Below, piece by piece: positions 7,224 to 14,806 of a stretch of 44,259 nt of DNA (the stretch's first letter is position 1; every line of letters begins with the position of its first letter). This DNA is from Desulfovibrionaceae bacterium. GTDB lineage: Bacteria > Desulfobacterota > Desulfovibrionia > Desulfovibrionales > Desulfovibrionaceae. The position numbers and the translations under genes are program-made. A model generated the notes under the pieces. It was not told the origin of the DNA and ran no database searches. It saw only the letters and a program-made list of their open reading frames with translations. The stretch is taken from contig JADFXV010000018.1 of the NCBI GenBank assembly GCA_015233395.1, forward strand, positions 1 through 44,259, given 5' to 3'.

Positions 7224-7252
7224 TTGTTTTTCCTGTCAAGAAAATGTACCAT
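7224..7252 (+). promoter_or_regulatory. Possible promoter of sufCB
   Basis: TTGTTT (7224-7229), a 17-base spacer and TACCAT (7247-7252), each 4 of 6 to consensus, about 84 bases before the sufC ATG. It is the best candidate in the 278-base divergent gap. No IscR- or SufR-type operator was recognised. Confidence 0.3.
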
Positions 7253-7335
7253 TGCGCCCAGTACGGCGCGGCCCGGCCGGCGGCTTTGGGCCCGTGGCGC
7301 GGGCTCCGCTCAAACCTTCGCGGAAAAGGGCATCC

Positions 7336-8130
7336 ATGCTTCATATCGAAGACCTGCACGTCAGCATCGGCGAAAAGGAAGTGCTCTCGGGCATCGACCT
7401 GCACATCGGCGAGAACGAGACCTTCATCCTGTTCGGCCCCAACGGCTCGGGCAAGACCACCCTGCTGATGACCCTGATGGGGCTTGGCGGCCTGCGCGTC
7501 ACCCGGGGGCGCGTCCTGTTTCGCGGGACCGACATCACCCGGGCGCCCATCCACGAGCGCTCGCGCCTGGGCATCGGCATGAGCTTCCAGCGCCCGCCGA
7601 CCATCCACGGCCTGACCACCCGGCGCATGGTCGATCTGTGCGCCCAGGGGCGCGAGACGAACGTCGACGCCCTGGCAGGCATGGTCAACATGAGCGATTT
7701 TCTGGACCGCGACGTCAACTCGGGCTTTTCCGGCGGCGAGATCAAGCGCAGCGAGCTGCTCCAACTCATGGCCCAGCGGCCCAGGCTCGTGCTCTTCGAC
7801 GAGCCCGAATCCGGAGTGGACCTGGAAAACATGAAGCTCATCGGCCGCACCGTGCGCGAAATGCTCGACGGCACGCTCAGCGTCGAACCGGCCTCGTCCA
7901 TGAAGGAGCGCAAGACCAAGCGCCAGACCTCCGGGCTGATCATCACCCACACCGGCTACATCCTGGAATACATCAACGCCGACCGGGGCCAGGTGCTCTA
8001 CAACGGACACCTGTGCTGCGAGGCCAACCCCCGCGAAATCCTCGATCACGTCGGCAAGTTCGGCTACCAGGAGTGCGTGCGCTGCCTTGGCAGCGGGGAC
8101 CCGGGAGAGTTGTCGCGGATCATCGCCTGA
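7336..8130 (+). CDS. sufC: SUF-system ATPase SufC
   Basis: 264 residues. ABC-type ATPase without membrane domains: Walker A GPNGSGKT (34-41), signature GFSGGEIKR, Walker B LVLFDEPESGVDLE. The GEIKR form of the signature and the DEPESGVD Walker B are diagnostic for SufC rather than a transport ATPase. The frame is open further upstream, but homology begins at MLHIEDLHVSIGEKEVL, hence ATG 7336. By family it binds SufB/SufD-type scaffolds and drives conformational change for Fe-S cluster assembly. It is followed 77 bases later by one sufB-like gene; no sufS, sufU, sufE or sufT gene is seen nearby, so this is a two-gene system. Confidence 0.92.
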   Translation: MLHIEDLHVSIGEKEVLSGIDLHIGENETFILFGPNGSGKTTLLMTLMGLGGLRVTRGRVLFRGTDITRAPIHERSRLGIGMSFQRPPTIHGLTTRRMVDLCAQGRETNVDALAGMVNMSDFLDRDVNSGFSGGEIKRSELLQLMAQRPRLVLFDEPESGVDLENMKLIGRTVREMLDGTLSVEPASSMKERKTKRQTSGLIITHTGYILEYINADRGQVLYNGHLCCEANPREILDHVGKFGYQECVRCLGSGDPGELSRIIA

Positions 8131-8207
8131 CGCCCAGTCTGCCAGTCAGCCAGTCTCGCGGCCAAACGGCATCTTTCAACGTCAAACTCCAAACGGAAAC
8201 ATCGTTC

Positions 8208-9365
8208 ATGAAAGACATCGACCTGAGCGACTACAAGTTCACCGGCCTGCCCGCGGTGACCGTGGAAAACCTGAATTCTCTGGAAGCAAGCGACAAAAAC
8301 CAGATGCTCATGGCTGGCGTGGACGTGGAGGAGGCCGGGCGCTCGGGCACCTATCTCTCCATCGACCAGGCCGGTTCGCATTGCAGCGCCCGCGTGGAGG
8401 GCGTGGAAATCCTCGACATCAAGCAGGCGCTCGCCAAATACGACGGCCTGCCCGGGCATTTCTGGAAACTCATCGATCCGGACAAGGACAAATACACGAA
8501 AAGCGCCGCCGAAAACCTCCACGGCGGCTATTTCATCAAGACCGCGAAAGGGGCCAAGATCGCCGAGCCGGTGCAGTCCTGCCTGTTTCTGAAGACCGAC
8601 GGAGCCGGGCAAAACGTCCACAACGTGATCGTCGTCGAGGACGACTCCGAACTGCACATCATCACCGGCTGTTCGGTGGCCCACGGCTCCAAGGGCGCGG
8701 CGCATCTGGGCATCTCGGAATTTTTCATCGGCAAAAACGCCAGCTTGACTTTTTCCATGATCCACAACTGGGCCGAAACCAGCGTGGTCCGGCCGCGCTC
8801 GGCCGGAGTCGTCGCCGCCGGGGGCGTGTTTTTAAACAACTACGTTCTGCTCAAGTCCGTCAAAGACCTGCAAATGTACCCGTCGATCGATCTGGCCGGG
8901 GAGGGCGCGGTGGCCCGCTTCAACTCGGTCATGGTCGCGCCGAAGGGCTCCTACGTGGACAACGGCAGCCGGATACTGCTCAACGCCGCGAACACCCGGG
9001 GCGAAATGATCGCCCGGACCATCGCCAGCGGCGGCGACATCGTGGCCCGGGGTTTCATCGGCGGCCACGCCGCCCCGTCCAAGGGCCACCTGGAATGCCG
9101 GGGACTGATCCTCGGCGGCGGCACGATCCACGCCGTGCCCGAACTCATGGCCACGGTCGACGGCGTGGAACTGTCCCACGAAGCGGCCGTCGGCAAGATC
9201 GCCCGCCGGGAAATCGAATACCTCATGTCCCGAGGCCTGACCGAAGACGAAGCCACCTCGACCATCGTGCGCGGCTTCCTGAACGTCGACATCATGGGCC
9301 TGCCCGGGAAGCTCAAGGACGTGATCGATCAGACCATCGCGGAGACGGAAAAGGACATGTTTTAG
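8208..9365 (+). CDS. sufB: SUF-system scaffold protein, SufB/SufD type
   Basis: 385 residues. C-terminal beta-helix core of the SufBD family from about residue 120 on. LECRGLILGGG holds C297, at the place of the cluster-assembly Cys of E. coli SufB. LSHEAAVGKI holds H324 and E325, equal to the conserved His-Glu pair; retention of both suggests a working SufB-type scaffold rather than a catalytically silent SufD. It is shorter than classical SufB (about 495) because the N-terminal part is reduced. It pairs only with sufC, like the minimal SUF arrangements described in archaea and anaerobes. The start ATG 8208 has a weak ribosome-binding site. Confidence 0.9.
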   Translation: MKDIDLSDYKFTGLPAVTVENLNSLEASDKNQMLMAGVDVEEAGRSGTYLSIDQAGSHCSARVEGVEILDIKQALAKYDGLPGHFWKLIDPDKDKYTKSAAENLHGGYFIKTAKGAKIAEPVQSCLFLKTDGAGQNVHNVIVVEDDSELHIITGCSVAHGSKGAAHLGISEFFIGKNASLTFSMIHNWAETSVVRPRSAGVVAAGGVFLNNYVLLKSVKDLQMYPSIDLAGEGAVARFNSVMVAPKGSYVDNGSRILLNAANTRGEMIARTIASGGDIVARGFIGGHAAPSKGHLECRGLILGGGTIHAVPELMATVDGVELSHEAAVGKIARREIEYLMSRGLTEDEATSTIVRGFLNVDIMGLPGKLKDVIDQTIAETEKDMF

Positions 9366-9376
9366 AGGAGAGGAAT

Positions 9377-9416
9377 CGGGGGAAACCCCTTTTGTGAACA
9401 AAAGGGGTTTCCCCCG
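9377..9416 (-). repeat. Long-palindrome repeat, copy 2
   Basis: Perfect palindrome after sufB: arms CGGGGGAAACCCCTTTTGT and ACAAAAGGGGTTTCCCCCG around GA. The flanks GAGAGGAATC on the left and the A-rich AAAAAACTTTT on the right match the copy at 24621-24716. It probably acts as the sufB terminator hairpin. Confidence 0.75.
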
Positions 9417-9442
9417 AACCCCCTGCCTCAAAAAACTTTTCA

Positions 9443-9485
9443 CGGCGGTCTTGCGTTTTCGCGCAGCGAAAACGCAAGACCGCCG
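9443..9485. repeat. Palindrome with GCGTTTTCGC core, copy 1
   Basis: Perfect 20-base arms (CGGCGGTCTTGCGTTTTCGC and its complement) around GCA. A related palindrome with core GCGTTTCGC-ATA-GCGAAACGC is at 31848-31898; in both places it lies next to a long-palindrome repeat. Confidence 0.7.
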
Positions 9486-9496
9486 AAAACCGTTTC

Positions 9497-9536
9497 GAGG
9501 GGGTCCGGGGGGAATCATCCCCCCGGCCGCCGGAGG
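9497..9536. repeat. GC-rich hairpin repeat, single-hairpin copy
   Basis: Starts GAGGGGGTCCGGGGGGAATC, giving a hairpin with a CCCCCCGG right arm, and ends with the edge CCGCCGGAGG. The CCAAGGGG-type hairpin is missing. Unlike most copies, its CCGCCGGAGG edge faces the start of a gene (9563). Confidence 0.7.
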
Positions 9537-9562
9537 CTCTCTTTTCCGCCAAGGAGGCAACC

Positions 9563-10183
9563 GTGAGCGACAAGGTCGACCTGAAAAAAGACTACAAGTC
9601 TCTCTACACCGCCAAGCAGGGCGTGTGCGTCCTGGTGGAGGTTCCCCAGCTATCCTATCTGATGCTCGACGGGGCGGGCGACCCGAACGCCGCGCCGTTC
9701 GCCAAGGCGGTCGAGGCTTTGTACGGCGTGGCCTATTCCATCAAGTTCGCGCGCAAGAAAAAGGGGCTGGGCCCGGACTATGCGGTCATGCCGCTGGAAG
9801 GGTTGTGGTCGGTCGCGGGCGGGAATTTTTCCTGGGACGCGCCCAAGTCCTCCTGGCGCTGGACGCTCATGATCGCGCAGCCTTCGTTCGTGTCGGTCGC
9901 GGACGCGAGCGAGGCGGTCTGCGCCCTGGAATGCAAGCAGGGCGAGGCGGCGTTGTTGTCCCTGGTGCGGCTTGAGGATTTCGCCGAGGGACCGTGCGCC
10001 CAGACGCTGCACGTCGGGCCGTACGCCGGCGAACGGCCGACGGTCGAGGCGCTGCTGGCCTTTGCCCGCGGCCAGGGTTACGTTCCGAGCGGGCGGCATC
10101 ATGAAATTTACCTGAACGATCCGCGCCGCGCCGCGCCCGCGAAGCTCAAGACGATCCTGCGCACTCCGGTGCGCCGGGCCTAG
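9563..10183 (+). CDS. GyrI-like domain protein
   Basis: 206 residues. Start is GTG 9563 with the ribosome-binding site AAGGAGG six bases upstream. The sequence matches the stand-alone GyrI-like small-molecule-binding family: MSDKVDLKKDYKSLY, then VEVPQLSYLMLDGAGDPN, KAVEALYGVAYSIKF, YAVMPLEGLW, and the C-terminal HVGPYAGERPTVEALLAF, RHHEIYLNDPRR and KLKTILRTPV. Related domains bind hydrophobic small molecules or cyanine-like compounds, and some members hydrolyse toxic cyclopropanoid compounds. Its ligand here is unknown. It is a lone gene between repeat blocks. Confidence 0.88.
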   Translation: MSDKVDLKKDYKSLYTAKQGVCVLVEVPQLSYLMLDGAGDPNAAPFAKAVEALYGVAYSIKFARKKKGLGPDYAVMPLEGLWSVAGGNFSWDAPKSSWRWTLMIAQPSFVSVADASEAVCALECKQGEAALLSLVRLEDFAEGPCAQTLHVGPYAGERPTVEALLAFARGQGYVPSGRHHEIYLNDPRRAAPAKLKTILRTPVRRA

Positions 10184-10257
10184 GCGGCCTGGGGCGAAGC
10201 CCGCCGGGAAAACACCAGGGGTTCCGGAGAGACTTGCAAAAGAGTGGTTTTTTTAAC

Positions 10258-10358
10258 GCCTCCGGCGGCCAAAGGGCTGCTCCCTTTGGAATCCCGCATA
10301 ATTTTAGCGGGTTGCTCCGCCGTGTTGCGAGTCTGACCTGGCGGCAAATGGATTTTGC
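10258..10358 (-). repeat. Extended GC-rich repeat, inverted copy
   Basis: Read on the minus strand it runs GCAAAATCCATTTGCCGCCA ... AAATTATGCGGGATTCCAAA ... GCCCTTTGGCCGCCGGAGGC. The same succession, with few differences, occurs on the plus strand at 42876-42963. This extends the common AAAGGG...CCCTTT hairpin module by about 60 bases. Its CCGCCGGAGG edge faces the 3' end of the GyrI-like gene. Confidence 0.75.
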
Positions 10359-10614
10359 AAGAGGCTTTTTCTGCAAAAGAATCCATATCCCCCCAGGAAG
10401 GTATGGAATGAATTTTCGAAAAATGCGCAGAAATTGGGCCGCGCCCGAAAAAAATCTTGCCATGGGGGATAAAAAAAAGTAGTTCGGAGTTCCCCGTGTG
10501 TCCGAGATGACGGCGCGTGGGCTCTCTCCTCGGTTTTTTCAAATTTTTCAGACTGTTTGGCGCACAGCGGATTTCCTTGTCATGGTCCGGCTCGCTGACG
10601 CCGCGCGCGAATGC
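10359..10614. other. Leader region upstream of aprB, no gene
   Basis: Together with the preceding repeat this is a 543-base gene-free gap. It contains A/T-rich stretches (AAAAAAATC near 10449, TTTTTTCAAATTTTTCAG near 10535-10552) that could hold the apr promoter. I could not pick a convincing -35/-10 pair. No protein-coding signal was seen. Confidence 0.4.
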
Positions 10615-10632
10615 TTGTTCTTTTCCTCACAA
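10615..10632. promoter_or_regulatory. Rex-like operator upstream of aprBA
   Basis: TTGTTCTTTTCCTCACAA has the 18-base layout of the redox repressor Rex (TTGTGAAN4TTCACAA): TTGT at one end and a complete TCACAA half-site at the other, with the other half-site degenerate. It lies 95 bases before the aprB ATG. Comparative studies place sulfate-reduction genes, including apr, in the Rex regulon of Desulfovibrionales. Confidence 0.4.
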
Positions 10633-10726
10633 GCAGCCGCGATGCAAAACAGGACCGATCTTTGTGTTATTTTGGATGGGGCATCGTTTGTGTTGTTTAA
10701 CTCTAAAATGATTCGGAGGAGTTGCT

Positions 10727-11218
10727 ATGCCTACCTTTGTTGATCCGAGCAAGTGTGACGGATGCAAAGGCGGTGAAAAGACCGCGTGCATGTACATCTG
10801 TCCCAACGACCTGATGATCTTGGATCCTCAGGAGATGAAGGCCTACAACCAGGAGCCCGACGCTTGTTGGGAGTGCTACTCCTGCGTGAAGATCTGCCCG
10901 CAGGGCGCGATCGAAGCCCGTCCGTACGCCGACTTCGCTCCCATGGGCGGCACCTGCATCCCGATGCGCAGCGCCGACTCCATCATGTGGACGGTCAAGT
11001 TCCGCAACGGCAACATCAAGCGTTTCAAGTTCCCCATCCGCACCACTCCCGAAGGTTCGATCAAGCCTTACGACGGCAAGCCCGAAGGCGCCAGCCTGGA
11101 AGACGAATTGCTCTTCACCGAGACCGCGCTGAAGAAGCCCAAGGCCGTTCTGATGAAGAAGTTCGACATGAACGAGGCCGACAAGACCCAGTGCTGGATC
11201 GACGGCATCTGCCAGTAA
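10727..11218 (+). CDS. aprB: Adenylylsulfate reductase beta subunit
   Basis: 163 residues. Iron-sulfur subunit of the cytoplasmic APS reductase. Two [4Fe-4S] clusters are bound by CDGCKGGEKTACMYICP (C10, C13, C21, C25) and CWECYSCVKICP (C47, C50, C53, C57); the eight-residue insert between the second and third Cys is characteristic of AprB. The C-terminal part (from about residue 75) is the beta-sheet and tail that wraps around AprA. Ribosome-binding site GGAGGA, start ATG 10727. The clusters pass two electrons, received from QmoABC, to the FAD in AprA. It is the first gene of the aprBA unit, 55 bases before aprA. Confidence 0.98.
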   Translation: MPTFVDPSKCDGCKGGEKTACMYICPNDLMILDPQEMKAYNQEPDACWECYSCVKICPQGAIEARPYADFAPMGGTCIPMRSADSIMWTVKFRNGNIKRFKFPIRTTPEGSIKPYDGKPEGASLEDELLFTETALKKPKAVLMKKFDMNEADKTQCWIDGICQ

Positions 11219-11273
11219 CGGCGCGGCGATCGTAACGACTTTAATACCTCATCATATTTGAAGGAGAACGACT

Positions 11274-13262
11274 ATGCCTCGGATTCCGATGAAAGAGGAA
11301 GCCAAAGGCTTGGCCCTGGCCGAGCCGGAGATCGTTGAGAAGAGCGTCGACATCCTGCTGGTCGGCGGCGGCATGGGCACCTGCGGCGCCGCGTACGAGA
11401 TCTGCCGTTGGGCGGACAAGATCGGCGGCATGTCCGTGCTGCTCGTGGACAAGGCCGCGCTCGAGCGCTCCGGCGCCGTGGCGCAGGGCCTGTCCGCCAT
11501 CAACACCTACATCGGCGAGAACGACGCCGACGACTACGTCCGCATGGTCCGCACCGACCTGATGGGCCTGGTCCGCGAAGACCTGATCTTCGACCTCGGC
11601 CGCCACGTGGACGATTCCGTCCACCTGTTCGAAGAGTGGGGCCTGCCCTGCTGGGTCAAGGAAGGCGACCACAACTTGGACGGCGCTCAGGCCAAGGCCA
11701 AGGGCGTTTCCCTGCGCACCGGCGCCGCCCCGGTCCGTTCCGGCCGCTGGCAGATCATGATCAACGGCGAGTCCTACAAGTGCATCGTGGCGGAAGCCGC
11801 GAAAAACGCCCTGGGCCAGGACCGCTACATCGAGCGCGTCTTCATCGTGAAGCTGCTCATGGACGCCAACACCCCCAACCGCATCGCCGGCGCGGTGGGC
11901 TTCTCCACCCGCGAGAACAAGATCTTCATCATCAAAGCCAACGCCATCATGGTGGCCTGCGGCGGCGCGGTCAACGTGTACCGCCCCCGTTCCACCGGTG
12001 AGGGCATGGGCCGCGCCTGGTACCCGGTCTGGAACGCTGGTTCCACCTACACCATGTGCGCCCAGGCCGGCGCCGAGATGACCATGATGGAAAACCGCTT
12101 CGTCCCCGCCCGCTTCAAGGACGGTTACGGACCGGTCGGCGCCTGGTTCCTGCTCTTTAAGGCCAAGGCCACCAACTCCAAGGGCGAAGACTACTGCGCC
12201 ACTAACCGCGCCATGCTCAAGCCGTACGAAGATCGCGGTTACGCCAAGGGCCACGTCATCCCGACCTGCCTGCGCAACCACATGATGCTTCGCGAAATGC
12301 GCGAAGGCCGCGGCCCGATCTACATGGACACCAAGACCGCCCTGCAGACCACCTTCGCCAAGCTGACCCCCGAGCAGCAAAAGCACCTGGAGAGCGAAGC
12401 CTGGGAAGACTTCCTCGACATGTGCGTCGGCCAGGCCAACCTGTGGGCCTGCCAGAACGTCGCCCCTGAAGAGACCGGCTCCGAAATCATGCCCACCGAG
12501 CCCTACCTGCTCGGTTCGCACTCCGGCTGCTGCGGCATCTGGGTTTCCGGTCCGGACGAAGAATGGGTTCCCGAAGACTACAAGGTCCGCGCCGACAACG
12601 GCAAAGTCTACAACCGCATGACCACGGTCATGGGTCTGTGGACCTGCGCCGACGGCGTCGGCGCCTCCGGCCACAAGTTCTCCTCCGGCTCCCACGCCGA
12701 GGGCCGCATGGCCGGCAAGCAGATGGTGCGCTGGTGCGTCGACCACAAGGACTACAAGCCGGCCATCAAAGAGACCGCCGACGAGCTGAAGAAGGAAATC
12801 TACCGTCCTTGGTACAACTTCGAGAACGGCAAGGCGCTGTCGACCGACCCGGTCGTCAACCCGAGCTTCATCTCCCCGAAGAACTTCATGATGCGCCTGA
12901 TCAAGTGCTCGGACGAGTACGGCGGAGGCGTGGGTACCTACTACACGACCTCGCAGACCCTGCTCGACACCGGTTTCAAGCTCTTGCAGATGCTTGAAGA
13001 GGACAGCCTGAAGCTGGCCGCCCGCGACCTGCACGAACTGATGCGCTGCTGGGAGCAGTACCACCGCCTGTGGACCGTTCGCCTGCACATGAGCCACATC
13101 ATGTTCCGCGAAGAGTCCCGGTACCCCGGCTTCTACTACCGCGGCGACTTCCTTGGTCTGGACGACACCAAGTGGAAGTGCTTCGTCAACTCGAAGTACG
13201 ACCCCAAGACCAAGGAGTTCAAGCTCTTCAAGAAGCCCTACTACCAGATCATTCCGGACTAG
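11274..13262 (+). CDS. aprA: Adenylylsulfate reductase alpha subunit
   Basis: 662 residues, full length. Flavoprotein subunit that reduces APS to sulfite and AMP, the key energy-conserving step of sulfate reduction. N-terminal FAD-binding Rossmann motif VGGGMGTCGAA (about 30-40) within VDILLVGGG..., followed by ERSGAVAQGLSAINTYIG, typical of the fumarate-reductase/AprA superfamily. The substrate region includes MMENRFVPARFKDGYGPVGAWF, and the C-terminal half contains SGSHAEGRM. A good ribosome-binding site, AAGGAGAA, precedes the ATG. Codon use is strongly biased to C/G-ending codons, as expected for a very abundant protein. A strong intrinsic terminator lies 16 bases after the stop. Confidence 0.98.
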   Translation: MPRIPMKEEAKGLALAEPEIVEKSVDILLVGGGMGTCGAAYEICRWADKIGGMSVLLVDKAALERSGAVAQGLSAINTYIGENDADDYVRMVRTDLMGLVREDLIFDLGRHVDDSVHLFEEWGLPCWVKEGDHNLDGAQAKAKGVSLRTGAAPVRSGRWQIMINGESYKCIVAEAAKNALGQDRYIERVFIVKLLMDANTPNRIAGAVGFSTRENKIFIIKANAIMVACGGAVNVYRPRSTGEGMGRAWYPVWNAGSTYTMCAQAGAEMTMMENRFVPARFKDGYGPVGAWFLLFKAKATNSKGEDYCATNRAMLKPYEDRGYAKGHVIPTCLRNHMMLREMREGRGPIYMDTKTALQTTFAKLTPEQQKHLESEAWEDFLDMCVGQANLWACQNVAPEETGSEIMPTEPYLLGSHSGCCGIWVSGPDEEWVPEDYKVRADNGKVYNRMTTVMGLWTCADGVGASGHKFSSGSHAEGRMAGKQMVRWCVDHKDYKPAIKETADELKKEIYRPWYNFENGKALSTDPVVNPSFISPKNFMMRLIKCSDEYGGGVGTYYTTSQTLLDTGFKLLQMLEEDSLKLAARDLHELMRCWEQYHRLWTVRLHMSHIMFREESRYPGFYYRGDFLGLDDTKWKCFVNSKYDPKTKEFKLFKKPYYQIIPD

Positions 13263-13277
13263 ACCGGAGACGACGGC

Positions 13278-13312
13278 AAACGGCCGCGGGCGCAAGCCCG
13301 CGGCCGTTTTCT
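13278..13312 (+). terminator. Intrinsic terminator of aprBA
   Basis: Perfect 12-base stem ACGGCCGCGGGC/GCCCGCGGCCGT around GCAA, followed by TTTTCTT. It separates aprBA from the downstream qmo genes. Confidence 0.85.
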
Positions 13313-13318
13313 TAAACC

Positions 13319-13431
13319 ACGGCCTCATCCCGGGCGGCGAGGAGTCTTCGCCGTCCGGGATAAGGCCGTTTGCACGCGCGATGCGGCAGACGCCCCATTG
13401 CGTTCCCGCAAGACCTGGCGCGGGAACGCAA
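13319..13431 (+). promoter_or_regulatory. Two further hairpins between aprA and qmoA
   Basis: At 13319-13369 a long imperfect hairpin: ACGGCCT-ATCCCGG-CGGCGA pairs with TTCGCCG-CCGGGAT-AGGCCGT around GGAGTC. At 13398-13431 a perfect 12-base stem, TTGCGTTCCCGC/GCGGGAACGCAA, with a 10-base loop. Neither has a T tract. They may stabilise or process the mRNA, or tune readthrough into qmo. No clear qmo promoter was seen in the 290-base gap. Confidence 0.6.
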
Positions 13432-13552
13432 GCGAGGCGGCCCGGGCGAGAACCGGCCGCTCGATTTTTTTCCGGCACGGGTCCAAAGGACCGCGACGCG
13501 GACGGACAATACCGAGTCCGCGCCGGCACGGGCCAAAAGCATGGAGGACGCG

Positions 13553-14800
13553 ATGGCGAATAACAGTATCTTGGTTGTCGGAGGGGGCTTTAGCGGCATC
13601 ACCTCCGCCTTGGAGGCCGCCGAGGTCGGCTACGAGGTCTTCATTGTCGAGAAAAACCCCTACCTGGGCGGCCGGGTGGCCCAGCTCAACCAATACTTCC
13701 CGAAACTCTGCCCGCCCTCCTGCGGCCTGGAGATCCAGTTCCAGCGCATCCGCAACAATCCCAAGGTGAACTATTTCACCCAGGCCGAAGTCACCCGCGT
13801 CACCGGCGCCCCCGGCGACTACGAGGTCACGGTCAAGCTCAGCCCGCGCCACGTCAATGAAAAATGCACCGCCTGCGGCGCCTGCGCCGAAGCGGCCACG
13901 ACCGAACTGCCCTGCGAATTCGACCTGGGCCTGGGCATGCGCAAAGCCGCCTACCGCCCGAACATCTTCGCCTTCCCCATGCGCTACGTCCTGACCAAGG
14001 AGGCCTGCGGCAAGGACGAACTGGCCAAGATCAAGGCCTCCTGCGTCTACGGCGCCATCGATCTGGACGACGCCCCCCGCGAGATCAAATTGAACGTGGG
14101 CGCGGTCGTCTGGGCCACCGGCTGGAAGCCCTACGACATGCAGCGCCTGGAAAACCTGGGCGCGGGCAAGATCGGCAACGTGATCTCCAACATGCAGATG
14201 GAGCGCCTGGCCGCGCCCAACGGTCCGACCGGCGGCAAGATATTGCGGCCGAGCGACGCGGCCGAGCCCAAGCGCGTCGCCTTTGTCCAGTGCGCCGGCA
14301 GCCGCGACGAAAACCACCTGAACTTCTGCTCCTATATCTGCTGCATGGCCTCGCTCAAGCAGGCCACGTACATCCGCGAGCGCTACCCCAAGGCCCAGGT
14401 CACCATCTACTACATCGACCTGCGCACCCCGGGCCGCTACGACAACTTCATGAAAAAGGTGACCGCCGACGAGAATCTCCACCTGGTCAAGGGCAAGGTG
14501 GCGGCCATCGTCGAGCACGCGGCCACGGGCGACGCGGTGGTCACGGTCGAGAACGCCGTGACCGGCATCAAAAGCGACGAGCGTTTCGACCTGGTCGTCC
14601 TGGCCACCGGCATGCAGCCGAGCCTTGCGGGCGCAACGGTCGCGGGGCTTCACATCGACGAGGACGGCTTCGTGACCAGCGCGCCCGGGACCGGCATGGT
14701 CGCCTCGGGGTGCGCGAAGCTTCCCCTGGATGTCATGAAATCCGCCCAGACTGCCACGGCGGCTGCGCTCAAGGCGATCCAAACGGTGGCAGGGAGGTAA
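13553..14800 (+). CDS. qmoA: Quinone-interacting membrane-bound oxidoreductase subunit A
   Basis: 415 residues from ATG 13553, chosen because GGAGG lies five bases upstream and homology begins at MANNSILVVGGGFSG; the frame is open further upstream without homology. HdrA-like soluble flavoprotein: FAD motif VVGGGFSGITSALEAAEVG (8-26), EKNPYLGGRVAQL, and a Cys group KCTACGACAEAATTELPC (C105, C108, C111, C121) that could bind a cluster. A second Cys-rich stretch, FCSYICCMASLKQA, recalls HdrA. Part of the membrane-associated QmoABC complex that passes electrons from menaquinol to APS reductase. The six-base gap to qmoB shows co-transcription. Confidence 0.96.
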   Translation: MANNSILVVGGGFSGITSALEAAEVGYEVFIVEKNPYLGGRVAQLNQYFPKLCPPSCGLEIQFQRIRNNPKVNYFTQAEVTRVTGAPGDYEVTVKLSPRHVNEKCTACGACAEAATTELPCEFDLGLGMRKAAYRPNIFAFPMRYVLTKEACGKDELAKIKASCVYGAIDLDDAPREIKLNVGAVVWATGWKPYDMQRLENLGAGKIGNVISNMQMERLAAPNGPTGGKILRPSDAAEPKRVAFVQCAGSRDENHLNFCSYICCMASLKQATYIRERYPKAQVTIYYIDLRTPGRYDNFMKKVTADENLHLVKGKVAAIVEHAATGDAVVTVENAVTGIKSDERFDLVVLATGMQPSLAGATVAGLHIDEDGFVTSAPGTGMVASGCAKLPLDVMKSAQTATAAALKAIQTVAGR

Positions 14801-14806
14801 GCTCAC

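Noticed and set aside
7045-7335. Longer sufC frame starting upstream.
   Set aside because: The added part reads through the tandem repeat and promoter region and has no SufC homology.
13370-13552. Longer qmoA start upstream.
   Set aside because: It would translate the hairpin region; GGAGG and the FAD motif place the start at 13553.
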